From positions 1-64,000 of the forward strand of contig NZ_UNRE01000010.1 of NCBI RefSeq assembly GCF_900537085.1: a stretch of DNA of 64,000 nt, given 5' to 3'. The position numbers and the translations under genes were made by a program. Position 1 is the stretch's first letter, and every line of letters starts with the position of its first letter. Positions 26,736 through 38,200 of this stretch are shown piece after piece. The notes beneath the pieces were generated by a model. The model had not been told where the DNA came from. It saw only the letters and a list, made by a program, of their open reading frames with translations, and did no database searches. The stretch is from Agarivorans sp. Alg241-V36. Lineage in GTDB: Bacteria > Pseudomonadota > Gammaproteobacteria > Enterobacterales > Celerinatantimonadaceae.

Positions 26736-29700
26736 AATTTATCCCTCGCCTCCTTTGCTCCTTGCTGGCTTATTTTTCAATGGGAACTCTAGCAGATTGG
26801 AGTGATAGCTTTGTTGAGGGGGTGAACTCCTATACTGCTTCCGGAGAGTTGACGTTTGTTAGTTCTTCTACTTTGTCGAATGCCCCTTCAAATAGAAAGT
26901 TACCAGCAAATATAGTCAATGACCCAGCTACAGCGTGTGACTCAAACAATGGCCGAGGTACTTGTCGGGCTAGAGATAGCAACCCTCCTTTGGCTGTAAA
27001 ACCGGAAGGCATCCCTTTATTCGAGGAGTGCAGAACGACCAGCAATGACAATATCGCTCCAGGTTGGAATGAAAATGTTTCGTTGCCTGCAGGTGAGTAT
27101 GGCGACGTTACTATCAATGTAAGTGGTAACTTTAAGTTTGCCGATGATGGTGGTGTGTATCGGATTAAACATTTGAATGTTAATAATGGAACTGTTGAAT
27201 TTGCTGCTGGTCAGTACTGGGTTGAAAGGTTAACACTCAACTATGGTACAAACATTATTTTGCCATCTTCTGGCTCAGTAGTATTTTTTATCGAACAAAA
27301 TTATCTCCACACCGGCAATGTGGTTGGTGATGCTAGTAACCCAGAGAGATTGGTTTTTTATTCTTACGGAGATTTTGTTCAAAACGGTGGTACGACTCTA
27401 AATGCCTATGCCTTTAGTGAGCAGTCCGCATCACTTGATGGTAACTCTACGTTAAATGGCGCAATTACAGGCGATGGAGTCTTATTAAACGGGCAAAGTG
27501 AGGTTTTGTTTCAAGATAGAGCTGATCAAATAAACGTTGTGCCGGATTGCGGCACTGCTGCCGAACCCTTGTTGCTGCAATTTGGCAATTCAGGCGCTGG
27601 CCAAAACGGTGGAACTGTCACTTTTGACCAAGCTTACCAGTCTAAACCTTTAGTTTTCTTGATGACGCCAATGGATGCCAGTGACCCAAATAATGATGGC
27701 CCGGTGGCGGCGATTTTAACCAGTGTTATTCAAAACAACGGCGAGTGGACGGGTTTTACTTGGGCTAGGCAAGAGCCACCGGGAAATTCAACGCCTTCGA
27801 AGAATATTCAAGCGATAGACTGGATTGCGGTGAATGAAGGTGAGCATTTTCTGGAAGATGGTACCGAGTTAAGAGCAGGCACCATAGATACTAATGCAGC
27901 GTTTCCATTCCCAGATAGAGGCTATTTTAATGTAGCTATGCCGAGCAACCTCTCGGTGGTATTGCATCAAATGCAATCGCGTAGCAACAATTGCTGGCTA
28001 ACCTCAAATTCAGAATATAACAACAATGGTATTCGCTTAGCGATAGATAGCAGCGAAGCCTATGATTTTAGATTTTTCTCGCGTTATTGCGTGTCGGATA
28101 ATGATTCAATCTATTATGAAGATTTGCAAGATGAAACCGTCGCCTACCTAGCTACAGAAGCAACCGTTGGCGCTATTACTGTGGATAATCAGGTGGTTAA
28201 CTATCAGTTTGGCAACTCTGTTACTCATGGCAGTGGCGGCAGCACCCTTACTCCAGCGGCTACCTGTAACTACACCACTAGTTATCAAACTAATCTGTTT
28301 TCTGTGCCTCCTATTTTGGTGGGTAGCAAAAATGAACGACGAGGCAACAACGGTGGCTGGTTAAGGCGATGCCAGCATAACACTGCTGACTTTTCGATGA
28401 TCACTGAAGAAGATCAATACCTAGATAACGAGCGAACTCACTTGGCAGAGGAATATAGCTATATGGCTTTTGCCTCAAATTCTTCGGTGCAGGTGCCTGG
28501 CCTTAATATTTTTGCCGATAGCCCAGGGCTTACCTGTGATATCCATGAGGTGACAATTCAAGCTGTTTTACGTGATGAGTCTGGCGATGAGATTGACCAA
28601 AACTTTCAAGGAACCGTTGGATTAAGCACTTCAACTAACCGTGGCACCTGGTCACAAGGTAATGGCCAAGGCAGCTTGCAAGCGGGGGCTGATAACGGCC
28701 AGGCCAGCTATACCTTTGTTCCAAATGACCTGGGCCAGGTTACTTTGGGCTTATTGCATCCCCTAGAAGGCGCAGTAACGCTTACCGTAGCCGATGGTAC
28801 AGTGAGTGCGACAACCATTGTTACCTTTAATGCTTATGGTTTTAAGGACGAACTTATTGGAACATGGGGTGAGAACCCTCATAAAGCCAATACCGAGTTT
28901 GCGCTTAAGCTCACCGCAGTAGGTAAAGACCCCGATGGTGGAGTTGGTTGTAGTCAAATCGCCAATTATGAAGGCACCAAAGACTTAAGCTTTTGGACTG
29001 ATTATAGCCAACCAGCTTCGGGATCGCGGCAACTGGCAGTGCAAGACCAAGTTAGCAATGTATTTGTAGATGTAAGTGCTAGTCAAAGTGCCAATACCAA
29101 AATCAAAACAGTATTTTCCGGCGGTGAGGCTCAGCTTAACTTGCGTTATCCCGATGTTGGGCGCTTAAGCATTAATTTTTGGGATGAGGTAGGCTCGGTA
29201 ATCGATGGCTCAACCACAACCTTGCTAGGAAGCACAACCGCAGAGTTAATTCCTGCTGGCTTTGTATGGCAAGATATAAAAAATCAAACTGATGAAACCA
29301 GAGTCAATCCAAGCTCCTACTTTACTAAAGCTGGCGACCCATTTGTTTCTTCTTTGGTCGCAGTTATTGATAACTGTGATATCAGCACTCAAGGTCAAGA
29401 GTGCCATGCGCTGAATTTTGTTGCTGACTTTGCTAATAACCCTGAGAACTTGCTACAGGAAGCTAGCTTAGAAAGCCCTGCGGATGGAGAGGAGGGGACA
29501 CTTAGTAAAGGCAGTGTAGATAGTCAATCAGCCGGCGTGGTGCTAATCATCGATACTAACTATTCAGAAGTGGGAAGCATTAATTACACTGGGGGAGTAG
29601 CAGAGTATCTAGGTTATACCTTAGTAGACCATGATGTGGCCGAGGCCAATGAAGTGGTCGGTAGTTTTTATCCCCATCACTTTGAATTGACGGTGGCGAG

Positions 29701-30589
29701 CATTCAAGCAGCCTGTTTAGTGGGAGATTTTACTTACATTGGCCAGCAAGAGCAGCTAATTAGTTGGACCCTTATTGCTGAGAATGCCTTCGGTGTTACT
29801 ACCCAAAATTACTCTACAGATAAAAATTTCCCTGTTACCGAAGTTGGCAGAGAACCAGCCAATGATTGGCGCTTTGTTAGTAGTTCTCCCATTGCAGGCT
29901 TTGACGACGATTTCAACATCGAAGAATCGACCAGTACATGGGTTGATGGCGTGTTTACCGAGACTGATTTACTCTCTGGCGTCGAAAAACCAGTGACAGC
30001 GCAAGCTCCTGTAGTGGATGGCGCTATTAGTTTATTTTATCAGTATGACGATGCGGGCATCCAATCGACAAATGGCATCTATGTCTGTGCGGGTGACGAT
30101 GATACAGCCTATAGCTGTGTACTAGGCACAGCTCCATCGCTTCGCCACGGTCGTATCAAGCTCAACAATGGTTTTGGTTCAGAACTACAAGCCATCTCGG
30201 TGAATGGTGAACTGCAGTATTACGATGGTAGTCAGTACATTCGAAACGTTGATGATACTTGCAGTAATCTGAATCTCGCTAACTTGGAGTTTGTACCAAA
30301 AATTGACGCTACCACCGCACAAGTTGGCGGCGGAAGTTCAACGGTATCGCTTCGCTCGCCGGGCGTGGCTAATCAAGGCATTATTTGGGTAGATTTTAGT
30401 GCTCCGGGCGAGGGAAATACCGGCCAAGTGGATTATTGGTTCGACTTGGAAAGCAATCTTAACTGGCTACGTGAGGATTGGAACGGTAACGGCAGTTTTG
30501 AGAACGCGGATGATGCCGCGGGAAGTGGTCAAGTGACCTTTGGCATATTTCGTCAAAGCGACCGGGTTATTGATCGTAGAATGCTCTAA
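26732..30589 (+). CDS. mshQ: MSHA-associated surface protein MshQ
   Basis: A 1285-residue exported protein, last gene of the MSHA run. The signal peptide (LLCSLLAYFSMGTLA) is followed by a region with beta-helix-like stretches (about 100-260), a beta-rich segment with an H-type-lectin-like look (about 285-590), an Ig-like stretch near 610-690 and a long C-terminal DUF6701-like region to the end. It contains many paired cysteines and no C-terminal membrane anchor. MshQ is thought to sit at the pilus tip or act with minor pilins, and its ligand is unknown. ATG 26732 overlaps the mshP stop and has AGGAG six bases upstream. The domain limits are estimates. Confidence 0.87.
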   Translation: MKFIPRLLCSLLAYFSMGTLADWSDSFVEGVNSYTASGELTFVSSSTLSNAPSNRKLPANIVNDPATACDSNNGRGTCRARDSNPPLAVKPEGIPLFEECRTTSNDNIAPGWNENVSLPAGEYGDVTINVSGNFKFADDGGVYRIKHLNVNNGTVEFAAGQYWVERLTLNYGTNIILPSSGSVVFFIEQNYLHTGNVVGDASNPERLVFYSYGDFVQNGGTTLNAYAFSEQSASLDGNSTLNGAITGDGVLLNGQSEVLFQDRADQINVVPDCGTAAEPLLLQFGNSGAGQNGGTVTFDQAYQSKPLVFLMTPMDASDPNNDGPVAAILTSVIQNNGEWTGFTWARQEPPGNSTPSKNIQAIDWIAVNEGEHFLEDGTELRAGTIDTNAAFPFPDRGYFNVAMPSNLSVVLHQMQSRSNNCWLTSNSEYNNNGIRLAIDSSEAYDFRFFSRYCVSDNDSIYYEDLQDETVAYLATEATVGAITVDNQVVNYQFGNSVTHGSGGSTLTPAATCNYTTSYQTNLFSVPPILVGSKNERRGNNGGWLRRCQHNTADFSMITEEDQYLDNERTHLAEEYSYMAFASNSSVQVPGLNIFADSPGLTCDIHEVTIQAVLRDESGDEIDQNFQGTVGLSTSTNRGTWSQGNGQGSLQAGADNGQASYTFVPNDLGQVTLGLLHPLEGAVTLTVADGTVSATTIVTFNAYGFKDELIGTWGENPHKANTEFALKLTAVGKDPDGGVGCSQIANYEGTKDLSFWTDYSQPASGSRQLAVQDQVSNVFVDVSASQSANTKIKTVFSGGEAQLNLRYPDVGRLSINFWDEVGSVIDGSTTTLLGSTTAELIPAGFVWQDIKNQTDETRVNPSSYFTKAGDPFVSSLVAVIDNCDISTQGQECHALNFVADFANNPENLLQEASLESPADGEEGTLSKGSVDSQSAGVVLIIDTNYSEVGSINYTGGVAEYLGYTLVDHDVAEANEVVGSFYPHHFELTVASIQAACLVGDFTYIGQQEQLISWTLIAENAFGVTTQNYSTDKNFPVTEVGREPANDWRFVSSSPIAGFDDDFNIEESTSTWVDGVFTETDLLSGVEKPVTAQAPVVDGAISLFYQYDDAGIQSTNGIYVCAGDDDTAYSCVLGTAPSLRHGRIKLNNGFGSELQAISVNGELQYYDGSQYIRNVDDTCSNLNLANLEFVPKIDATTAQVGGGSSTVSLRSPGVANQGIIWVDFSAPGEGNTGQVDYWFDLESNLNWLREDWNGNGSFENADDAAGSGQVTFGIFRQSDRVIDRRML

Positions 30590-30714
30590 TTAAAGGCTGG
30601 TTGATTGAAAAATATGCAATCTAAAGCAAGGAAAGAGTGAAAGGCAGGTGATAGCCTTCACTATCCTTGGCTTCTCTCTAGAGTATGCTTGCTAGTCGCG
30701 GTCTGCATTGGTAA

Positions 30715-31815
<1,101 letters not shown>

Positions 31816-31824
31816 GCTACACCT

Positions 31825-31860
31825 AACGAAGAACACGCCTTGTGTTCTTCGTTTTATTTT
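31825..31860 (+). terminator. Terminator between mreB and mreC
   Basis: ACGAAGAACAC (31826-31836) pairs perfectly with GTGTTCTTCGT (31842-31852) around GCCTT, followed by TTTATTTT. Placed inside mreBCD, it would make MreB more abundant than MreC and MreD. Confidence 0.85.
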
Positions 31861-31898
31861 ACTTTGTTCCAAACAGACAACTACTTAGGTAACGACCG

Positions 31899-32714
31899 AT
31901 GAAACCTATCTTCGGCCCAGGTCCATCTTTAGAGCTTCGCCTTGTGCTCGCTATTTTGTTGTCCATCTCTTTGATTTTCATCGACAGTAAACTGATTGCC
32001 TTTAAGCAAGTGCGTGTGTATTTGCACTCTGCTGTCAGCCCTTTGCAATACATTGCCAATATGCCGGGTCAAGTTATGGACTCGATGTCCAACCAAGTGA
32101 TTACGCGTGAACAGCTTAAAAAGCAAAACAGTAGCTTGCGAGAACAGCTTCTGCTTAACCGTGCTGATCAGCTGTTAATGGAAAGCTTAGCCAAAGAAAA
32201 TACCCGTTTACGTGCGCTATTGGGCTCGCCTGTTCGTAACGACAGCCGTAAGCTGGTGGCTGAAATTATGGCTGTGGATTCAGACCCATTTTCGCATCAA
32301 GTGGTTATCGATAAAGGTAAGCTAGACGGGGTGTTTGAAGGGCAGCCTGTCATCAACGATATTGGTGTCATTGGTCAAGTTTTGCATGTAGGCACTACCA
32401 CTAGTCGAGTATTGCTTATCACCGATGCGAGCCATGGCATACCGGTGCGTATCGCGCGAAATGATATTCGCGCTGTAGCTACCGGCACCGGCGAGCTAAA
32501 CCGCTTGCAGCTTCCGCATATTCCGCGCAGTACCGATATTGGTGAAGGTGATGTATTAGTGACTTCTGGTTTAGGCGGCGTTTTTCCTGAAGGCTACCCA
32601 GTGGCGGTAGTTAATCGCTTTGACTATCAGGAAGGTAAACCCTATGCCGACGTAATGGCCACGCCAGTGGTGGAGTTAGACCGCTTACGTTATTTATTAT
32701 TAATTTGGCCTTAG
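31899..32714 (+). CDS. mreC: Rod-shape protein MreC
   Basis: A bitopic protein of 271 residues. It has one membrane segment (about 13-28), a coiled coil (about 65-105) and a periplasmic double beta-barrel with VIDKGKLDGVFEGQPVIND and ending DRLRYLLLIWP. It links MreB to MreD and the elongasome. It is shorter than E. coli MreC (367) because the variable C-terminal extension is absent, as in many relatives. ATG 31899 has AGGT upstream. It is 83 bp after mreB across a terminator. Confidence 0.96.
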   Translation: MKPIFGPGPSLELRLVLAILLSISLIFIDSKLIAFKQVRVYLHSAVSPLQYIANMPGQVMDSMSNQVITREQLKKQNSSLREQLLLNRADQLLMESLAKENTRLRALLGSPVRNDSRKLVAEIMAVDSDPFSHQVVIDKGKLDGVFEGQPVINDIGVIGQVLHVGTTTSRVLLITDASHGIPVRIARNDIRAVATGTGELNRLQLPHIPRSTDIGEGDVLVTSGLGGVFPEGYPVAVVNRFDYQEGKPYADVMATPVVELDRLRYLLLIWP

Positions 32715-32738
32715 ATATTGGCTTGGTAAAGGCACAGC

Positions 32739-33224
32739 ATGATTGAAAAAATTAATGGCCGTGGCGCCATTATTGGCAGTTTATTCATAGCACTGATATT
32801 GGCAATTATTCCTTTGCCTTTGATTGCAGATGCCTTTCGCCCAGACTGGGTGTTGGTGTGTGTATTCTATTGGACGATAGCCTTGCCTCATCGTACTAAT
32901 GTGGGCATCGCCTTCGTAGTGGGTTTTATTCTAGACCTCCTACTTGGTTCAACCCTAGGCGTTCGAGCGTTGGCTATGTCGATAGTGGCGTATATTGCCG
33001 CCACCAACTTTACCCGCTTGCGTAACTTTTCGGTTTGGCAACAAGCCTTAGTTGTTGGTGGCTTAACCGGCTTGGCAAAAATTGTGGTTTTTTGGGCGGA
33101 ATACTTGGTTCAAGATATTCAGTTGCCTTCAGGTTACTTTTATCCGGTTATTACCACTACGGTTGCTTGGCCGTGGATATTTTTACTGCTGCGTAAGCTG
33201 CGCCGCCAGTGGAAAATATCATGA
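32739..33224 (+). CDS. mreD: Rod-shape protein MreD
   Basis: A multispanning inner-membrane protein of 161 residues with five to six hydrophobic segments (for example [20 protein letters not shown] and [17 protein letters not shown]). It completes the MreBCD complex. ATG 32739 has AAAGG (32728-32732) upstream, and the stop overlaps the maf start (ATGA), so it is coupled to the next gene. Confidence 0.96.
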   Translation: MIEKINGRGAIIGSLFIALILAIIPLPLIADAFRPDWVLVCVFYWTIALPHRTNVGIAFVVGFILDLLLGSTLGVRALAMSIVAYIAATNFTRLRNFSVWQQALVVGGLTGLAKIVVFWAEYLVQDIQLPSGYFYPVITTTVAWPWIFLLLRKLRRQWKIS

Positions 33225-33799
33225 AGCAATCCAGCCCTTTAATCCTCGCTTCTGCCTCGCCAAGACGGCAGGAACTGCTTGGACAGTTAGGCTGGGTTTT
33301 TACTTGCCAAGCTGCGGATATTGACGAATCACCAAAACAGAATGAAGCGGCAGCAGATCTAGTGTGTCGCTTAGCTGAAGAGAAAGCAGCGGCGGTATCT
33401 AGCTTGCATCTGGGTGAGTCGCTTGCCGTGCTGGGCTCGGATACGATTGTTGTCTGTGAAGGCCAAGTATTGGGTAAACCGAAAGACGCCGCCGACAGCA
33501 AAGCAATGTTGAGTTTATTAAGTGCTAAGCAGCATCAAGTAATGACGGCAATTTGCCTGTATTATCAAGGTCGAGCTCATACTCAGTTAGTGACTACAGA
33601 GGTTTACTTCTGCCAAGTTTCAGAAAGCCAAATAGCAGAGTATTGGGCCAGCGGTGAACCGGTAGATAAAGCCGGTAGTTATGCCATTCAAGGGCTTGGC
33701 GGTAGGTTTGTCGAACGTATTGAAGGTAGTTATAGTTCGGTGGTTGGTCTGCCATTAGTAGAGACTGATCGTTTACTCCATTTACATTTAACTCGCTAG
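33221..33799 (+). CDS. yhdE: Maf-family nucleoside triphosphate pyrophosphatase (YhdE type)
   Basis: A house-cleaning dTTP/UTP pyrophosphatase-like protein of 192 residues. The N-terminal signature [12 protein letters not shown] is followed by the catalytic acidic residue region VLGSDTIVV and [12 protein letters not shown]. The position between mreD and rng is the same as yhdE in E. coli, which supports the YhdE subgroup over the m7GTP-specific YceF group. I use ATG 33221 in the ATGA overlap with mreD. A GTG at 33209 would add four residues. Confidence 0.94.
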   Translation: MKQSSPLILASASPRRQELLGQLGWVFTCQAADIDESPKQNEAAADLVCRLAEEKAAAVSSLHLGESLAVLGSDTIVVCEGQVLGKPKDAADSKAMLSLLSAKQHQVMTAICLYYQGRAHTQLVTTEVYFCQVSESQIAEYWASGEPVDKAGSYAIQGLGGRFVERIEGSYSSVVGLPLVETDRLLHLHLTR

Positions 33800-33805
33800 G
33801 TTACT

Positions 33806-35275
33806 ATGTCAGCAGAATTATTGATCAACGTTACCCCTACCGAGACTCGTGTTGCATTAGTGGATAGCGGGATCTTGCAAGAAACCCACGTAGAGCGCGA
33901 TGCGCGACGTGGTATTGTTGGTAACATGTATAAGGGCCGTGTCAGTCGAGTATTACCAGGCATGCAAGCGGCCTTTGTGGATATTGGCCTAGAGAAAGCG
34001 GCGTTTTTGCACGCCTCCGATATTGTTCCGCATACCGAATGTGTCGATATTACCGAGCAAGAACATTTCCAAGCGGGGAACATCGCTGAGCTAGTTAGGC
34101 AAGGCCAAGACATTATGGTGCAGGTGGTTAAAGACCCCCTAGGTACCAAAGGAGCCCGTTTAACTACCGACATTACGTTGCCTTCACGCTACTTGGTGTT
34201 TATGCCTGGCAGTAGTCATGTTGGGGTGTCGCAACGAATTGAAAGTGAAGAAGAGCGAGAGCGCTTAAAAGAGATTTGTGGCGATTTTGTTGATGAGCTG
34301 GGTGGTTTCATTATTCGCACTGCAGCTGAAGGCGTTGGCGCTGATGAACTTGAACAAGATGCTGCGTTTTTAAAACGGGTATGGCGCAAGGTTTTGCAGC
34401 GTAAAGAGAGCTCACCAAGTAAAAGCAAACTGTATGCAGAGCTGAATTTAGCGCTGCGAATTATTCGTGATTTTGTGGGCACTCATCTAGATCGCATTCG
34501 AGTAGATTCACGGGAAACTTATGAACAATTGGTTTCTTTTAGTGCTGAGTTTGTCCCCGAGTTTACCGAAATTCTTGAGTACTATGCTGGCGACAGACCA
34601 ATCTTTGACTTGTTTGACGTAGAGAATGAAATTCAGCGCGCTCTAAAACGACGCGTGGATCTAAAATCTGGTGGCTACCTGATTATCGATCAAACCGAAG
34701 CAATGACCACCATCGATATCAATACCGGTGCTTTTGTTGGTCATCGAAACCTAGAAGAAACAATTTTCAACACCAATATCGAAGCAACTCAGTCGATTGC
34801 TCGCCAGCTACGCTTGCGTAATTTGGGTGGCATAGTGATTATTGATTTCATCGATATGGCTGACTCTGAACACCAGCGCCGTGTATTGCATAGTTTAGAA
34901 CTGGCTTTAGCCAAAGATAGGGCCAAAACCAATATAAGTGGCTTCTCTCAGTTGGGTTTAGTTGAGATGACTCGTAAACGAACCCGCGAAAGTATTGAAC
35001 ATATTCTGTGTGGCGAGTGTCCAACCTGTCGTGGTCGCGGCACGGTAAAAACCGTCGAGACCGTATGTTACGAAGTGCTGCGTGAAATTATTCGAGTTAA
35101 TCGCGCTTACGATGCCGACAATTTCATCGTGTATGCATCGACCAAAGTCGCCGAAATGCTGATGGGAGAAGAGTCACACAGCCTGGCAGAATTAGAGGTA
35201 TTTATTGGAAAGCAAGTTAGAGTTCAAACCGAACCGATGTACAGTCAAGAGCAATTTGACGTGGTATTAATGTAG
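33806..35275 (+). CDS. rng: Ribonuclease G
   Basis: An endoribonuclease that matures the 5' end of 16S rRNA and takes part in mRNA decay; 489 residues, the same length as E. coli RNase G. It has an S1 domain near residues 35-125, the catalytic metal site in TTIDINTGAFVGHRNLE with a second Asp in IIDFIDMADSEHQRR, and the zinc-link motif CPTCRGRG. No RNase E-type C-terminal scaffold is present. ATG 33806 lies six bases after maf. yhdP follows after four bases. Confidence 0.97.
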   Translation: MSAELLINVTPTETRVALVDSGILQETHVERDARRGIVGNMYKGRVSRVLPGMQAAFVDIGLEKAAFLHASDIVPHTECVDITEQEHFQAGNIAELVRQGQDIMVQVVKDPLGTKGARLTTDITLPSRYLVFMPGSSHVGVSQRIESEEERERLKEICGDFVDELGGFIIRTAAEGVGADELEQDAAFLKRVWRKVLQRKESSPSKSKLYAELNLALRIIRDFVGTHLDRIRVDSRETYEQLVSFSAEFVPEFTEILEYYAGDRPIFDLFDVENEIQRALKRRVDLKSGGYLIIDQTEAMTTIDINTGAFVGHRNLEETIFNTNIEATQSIARQLRLRNLGGIVIIDFIDMADSEHQRRVLHSLELALAKDRAKTNISGFSQLGLVEMTRKRTRESIEHILCGECPTCRGRGTVKTVETVCYEVLREIIRVNRAYDADNFIVYASTKVAEMLMGEESHSLAELEVFIGKQVRVQTEPMYSQEQFDVVLM

Positions 35276-35279
35276 GTTT

Positions 35280-38200
35280 ATGGCAACTCCTTTACGCCGT
35301 GGCGCCAGAAAGTGCTGGTACGGCCTTGCAATAGTATTAGTGATTATTGCCGTGTGCTTAAGTATTGCACGCGGCATTTTATCATTTGCTAGCAACTATA
35401 AAGACGATCTTGCACAGTGGCTAGTGGCCGATCAAGACGCCCAGTTACGGATTGGCCAGCTGAGTGCACGGCTGCGTAATTTTAGGCCAATGTTGGTGTT
35501 TGAAGATACCGAGGTTGCGATTGGCGAAGACCGCAATACGCGTTTCAGCGTTGGAGCATTAATGCTAGAACTTGATCTTTGGGAAACACTTGAGCAGCGC
35601 CAAGTAGTTTTCAAAGATTTAGTGCTTGATGAATTTCATTTAGAGCTGAGAGTTGACCCTAATAACAGCAGAACTTCCCGCGATTTTAGTCAAAGCTATC
35701 AAGCCATTAGTAATGTGTTTTTGGGGCAGCTGACGCAGTTTAGTTTAACCAACAGTTTAATTGAACTGAGTTTTCCAGAACATAGCATGAATTTTGATAT
35801 TGCTAGTTTGGACTGGGTGAACAAAGGCGATTTGCACCAAGGTAATGGTGAGATTTTAATTGGCCAAGATTTACAAAATGGGCGAGTAAGTTTTCGAGTC
35901 GACTTATTGGGTGATGCGGCTAATGTAGAGAGCTTAACGGGCAAGTTGTTTGCTAAAGTTGAGCATCTAAATTTAAAAGCGATGCGCCGACTATTAGGTG
36001 CTTCGGCCAAGCACTTTGAGAGTGATGTAAACCTTTCGCTATGGGCAGAATTTGGCGCAGAGCAGCAGCAACGTTGGTTAAGTCAGTGGCAGCCTAGCCA
36101 ATTATCGTGGGGCGAACAGAACAAGCAAGTTCTCCGTATAGACAAGGGCCTTATCCAAGGGCTTAAAGTGGCCGATAAGTGGCGAATTGATAAGCTACCT
36201 TGGCAACTTAGTGTTAACGAGCAAAACACCGATTTCTCATTACAAGCTTTGGTGAGTAAAGAGCAACAAGCGTGGCGTTTGGCCGAGCTTGATTTAGCGA
36301 CTTGGTCACCGGTGTTGGCAGTGCTCGAAAACGCTGAATCGAGCATAGCTTGGTCTCAATTGCTAAAAGGCGGCCAACTCAGTCAACTGGAGCTTGAATA
36401 CCAGCAGGCCACTAAGCAATTAACTTATCAAGCAGAGTTGCTAGATGTAAGCACTCAAGGTCAAGCGTTTATTCCTAGCCTTAATGGTTTAAATGCCCAG
36501 GTGGTTGGCGATAAACAGCAGGCAAATGTGAAGTTGCAGCAACAAGGTGGTTTTCACCTAGGTGTGCAATTTGAAGAGACTTGGAAAATCGAAAAACTCG
36601 ATTCTGATATTGCCATTCGTTTTGCTGATCCCGGATTGAGTTTACGTAGTCAACATACTCACTTAGTCACCCCCGAATTAGATTTTGCTGGCAAGTGGTC
36701 GCTAACTTGGCCAAAAGATGGTGCATGGCCAGTATTGAGTTTGATGGCAAACGCCGAAATTAAAGATGCAGGTAAGGCTTATTGGTATTACCCAGAAGTG
36801 ATGCCGGGCAAGGTCTTCTCTTACTTAAAAGATGCCTTAGTGGAAGGGCAGGCAAAGCATAGCCAAGTATTATGGTACGGCCAACTCAATAACTATCCCT
36901 ATGATGCGAAGAACGGCATCTTCCAAGCCTTTGTTCCTTTAGATAATGCTACCTTTAAATTTGACCCCGATTGGCCAGCATTGAAAGAGTTGCAGCTAGA
37001 TTTGCTGTTCCAAAACGATGGCTTGTTTATGGAAAGTAACCGCGCTCGTTTGGGCGAAGTGCCTGCCCAACGTATTAGTGCCAGTATTCCCAAATTTCAA
37101 AGCCGCTCGGAGCTGTTCATAACCGGTGAAATCGCCGGATCTGCGGCTGGCGTGCAGGATTACTTATTACAATCGCCAATTGATGCGCTCAGCGATAGCT
37201 TAGCTCAGCTACCTTTGGGGAGTGGTGACGTTGCCGGTGAGATTTACCTAAATATTCCGCTTTACGATGGTCAAGTAGAGGTAAATGGTCATGTCGACTT
37301 TAATGGCAACAGCATTAAAGTAAAACCAGCCGGGATGGATTTGAGCCAAGTAAACGGTCGGCTATATTTTCAAAACGATAAACTACGCACTAACAATTTG
37401 AGCGCGCTTTGGCGCGGTATGCCGCTGGATATTAAGTTTAATACTCAAGCCTCAGAAGACAATTATCTGCTTGATTTCGATTTGGTGGGTCGTTGGCCGT
37501 TAAATGATGTGCAGCGCGCCTTTGGTATTCCGCTTCGTGAATATAGCTCTGGTAGCCTTAATTGGCAGGGTGACTTAGATATTCGCTTACTACCGCAAGG
37601 CCAGTTCGATTATAAAGGCGACTTTCGCAGCGATTTGCTAGGGCTAGCCTTAACACTCCCCGAACCTATGCAAAAACGTCCTGCTGAAACTTGGCCCACA
37701 GCACTGAGCATTAGTGGCGATGGCTTAAGTGGTAAGTTGCAGCTAGAGTCTAATCAGTTGATTTCTGCAGCTGCTCAAGTTGATTTTGTCGATGATCAGA
37801 AACAGCTTAAGTATGCGTTGCTTAATTTAGGGGCTGATAACGATTTATTGTGGCAGGGAGAAGGCCTGGCGATGTCTTTTGATTTCGCTCAGCTAGATCT
37901 AGAGCCTTGGCTAAAGTGGTCAAAGCAACAAATCAAATTTACTCCAGAAAAGCCAAAGACCAATTACACCAACGTGAGTTTAACTGTGCCACCTCTGATG
38001 TTTATTCGCGGTTCAGTTGACGAAGCACAGTTACTCGGCCAGAAACTAAATAACCTCAATATAGCTTATTTGCCGCGCAGTAAAACTCAGCTGCAAATTG
38101 AATCTGAGCAATTGATCGCAAGCGTTGCAGTGCCTGAGGCGCCAAGTATAGAAGAAGCAGTGAAAGTAACTATTGAGAAAGCCCAGTTAAACGAGCTGGA

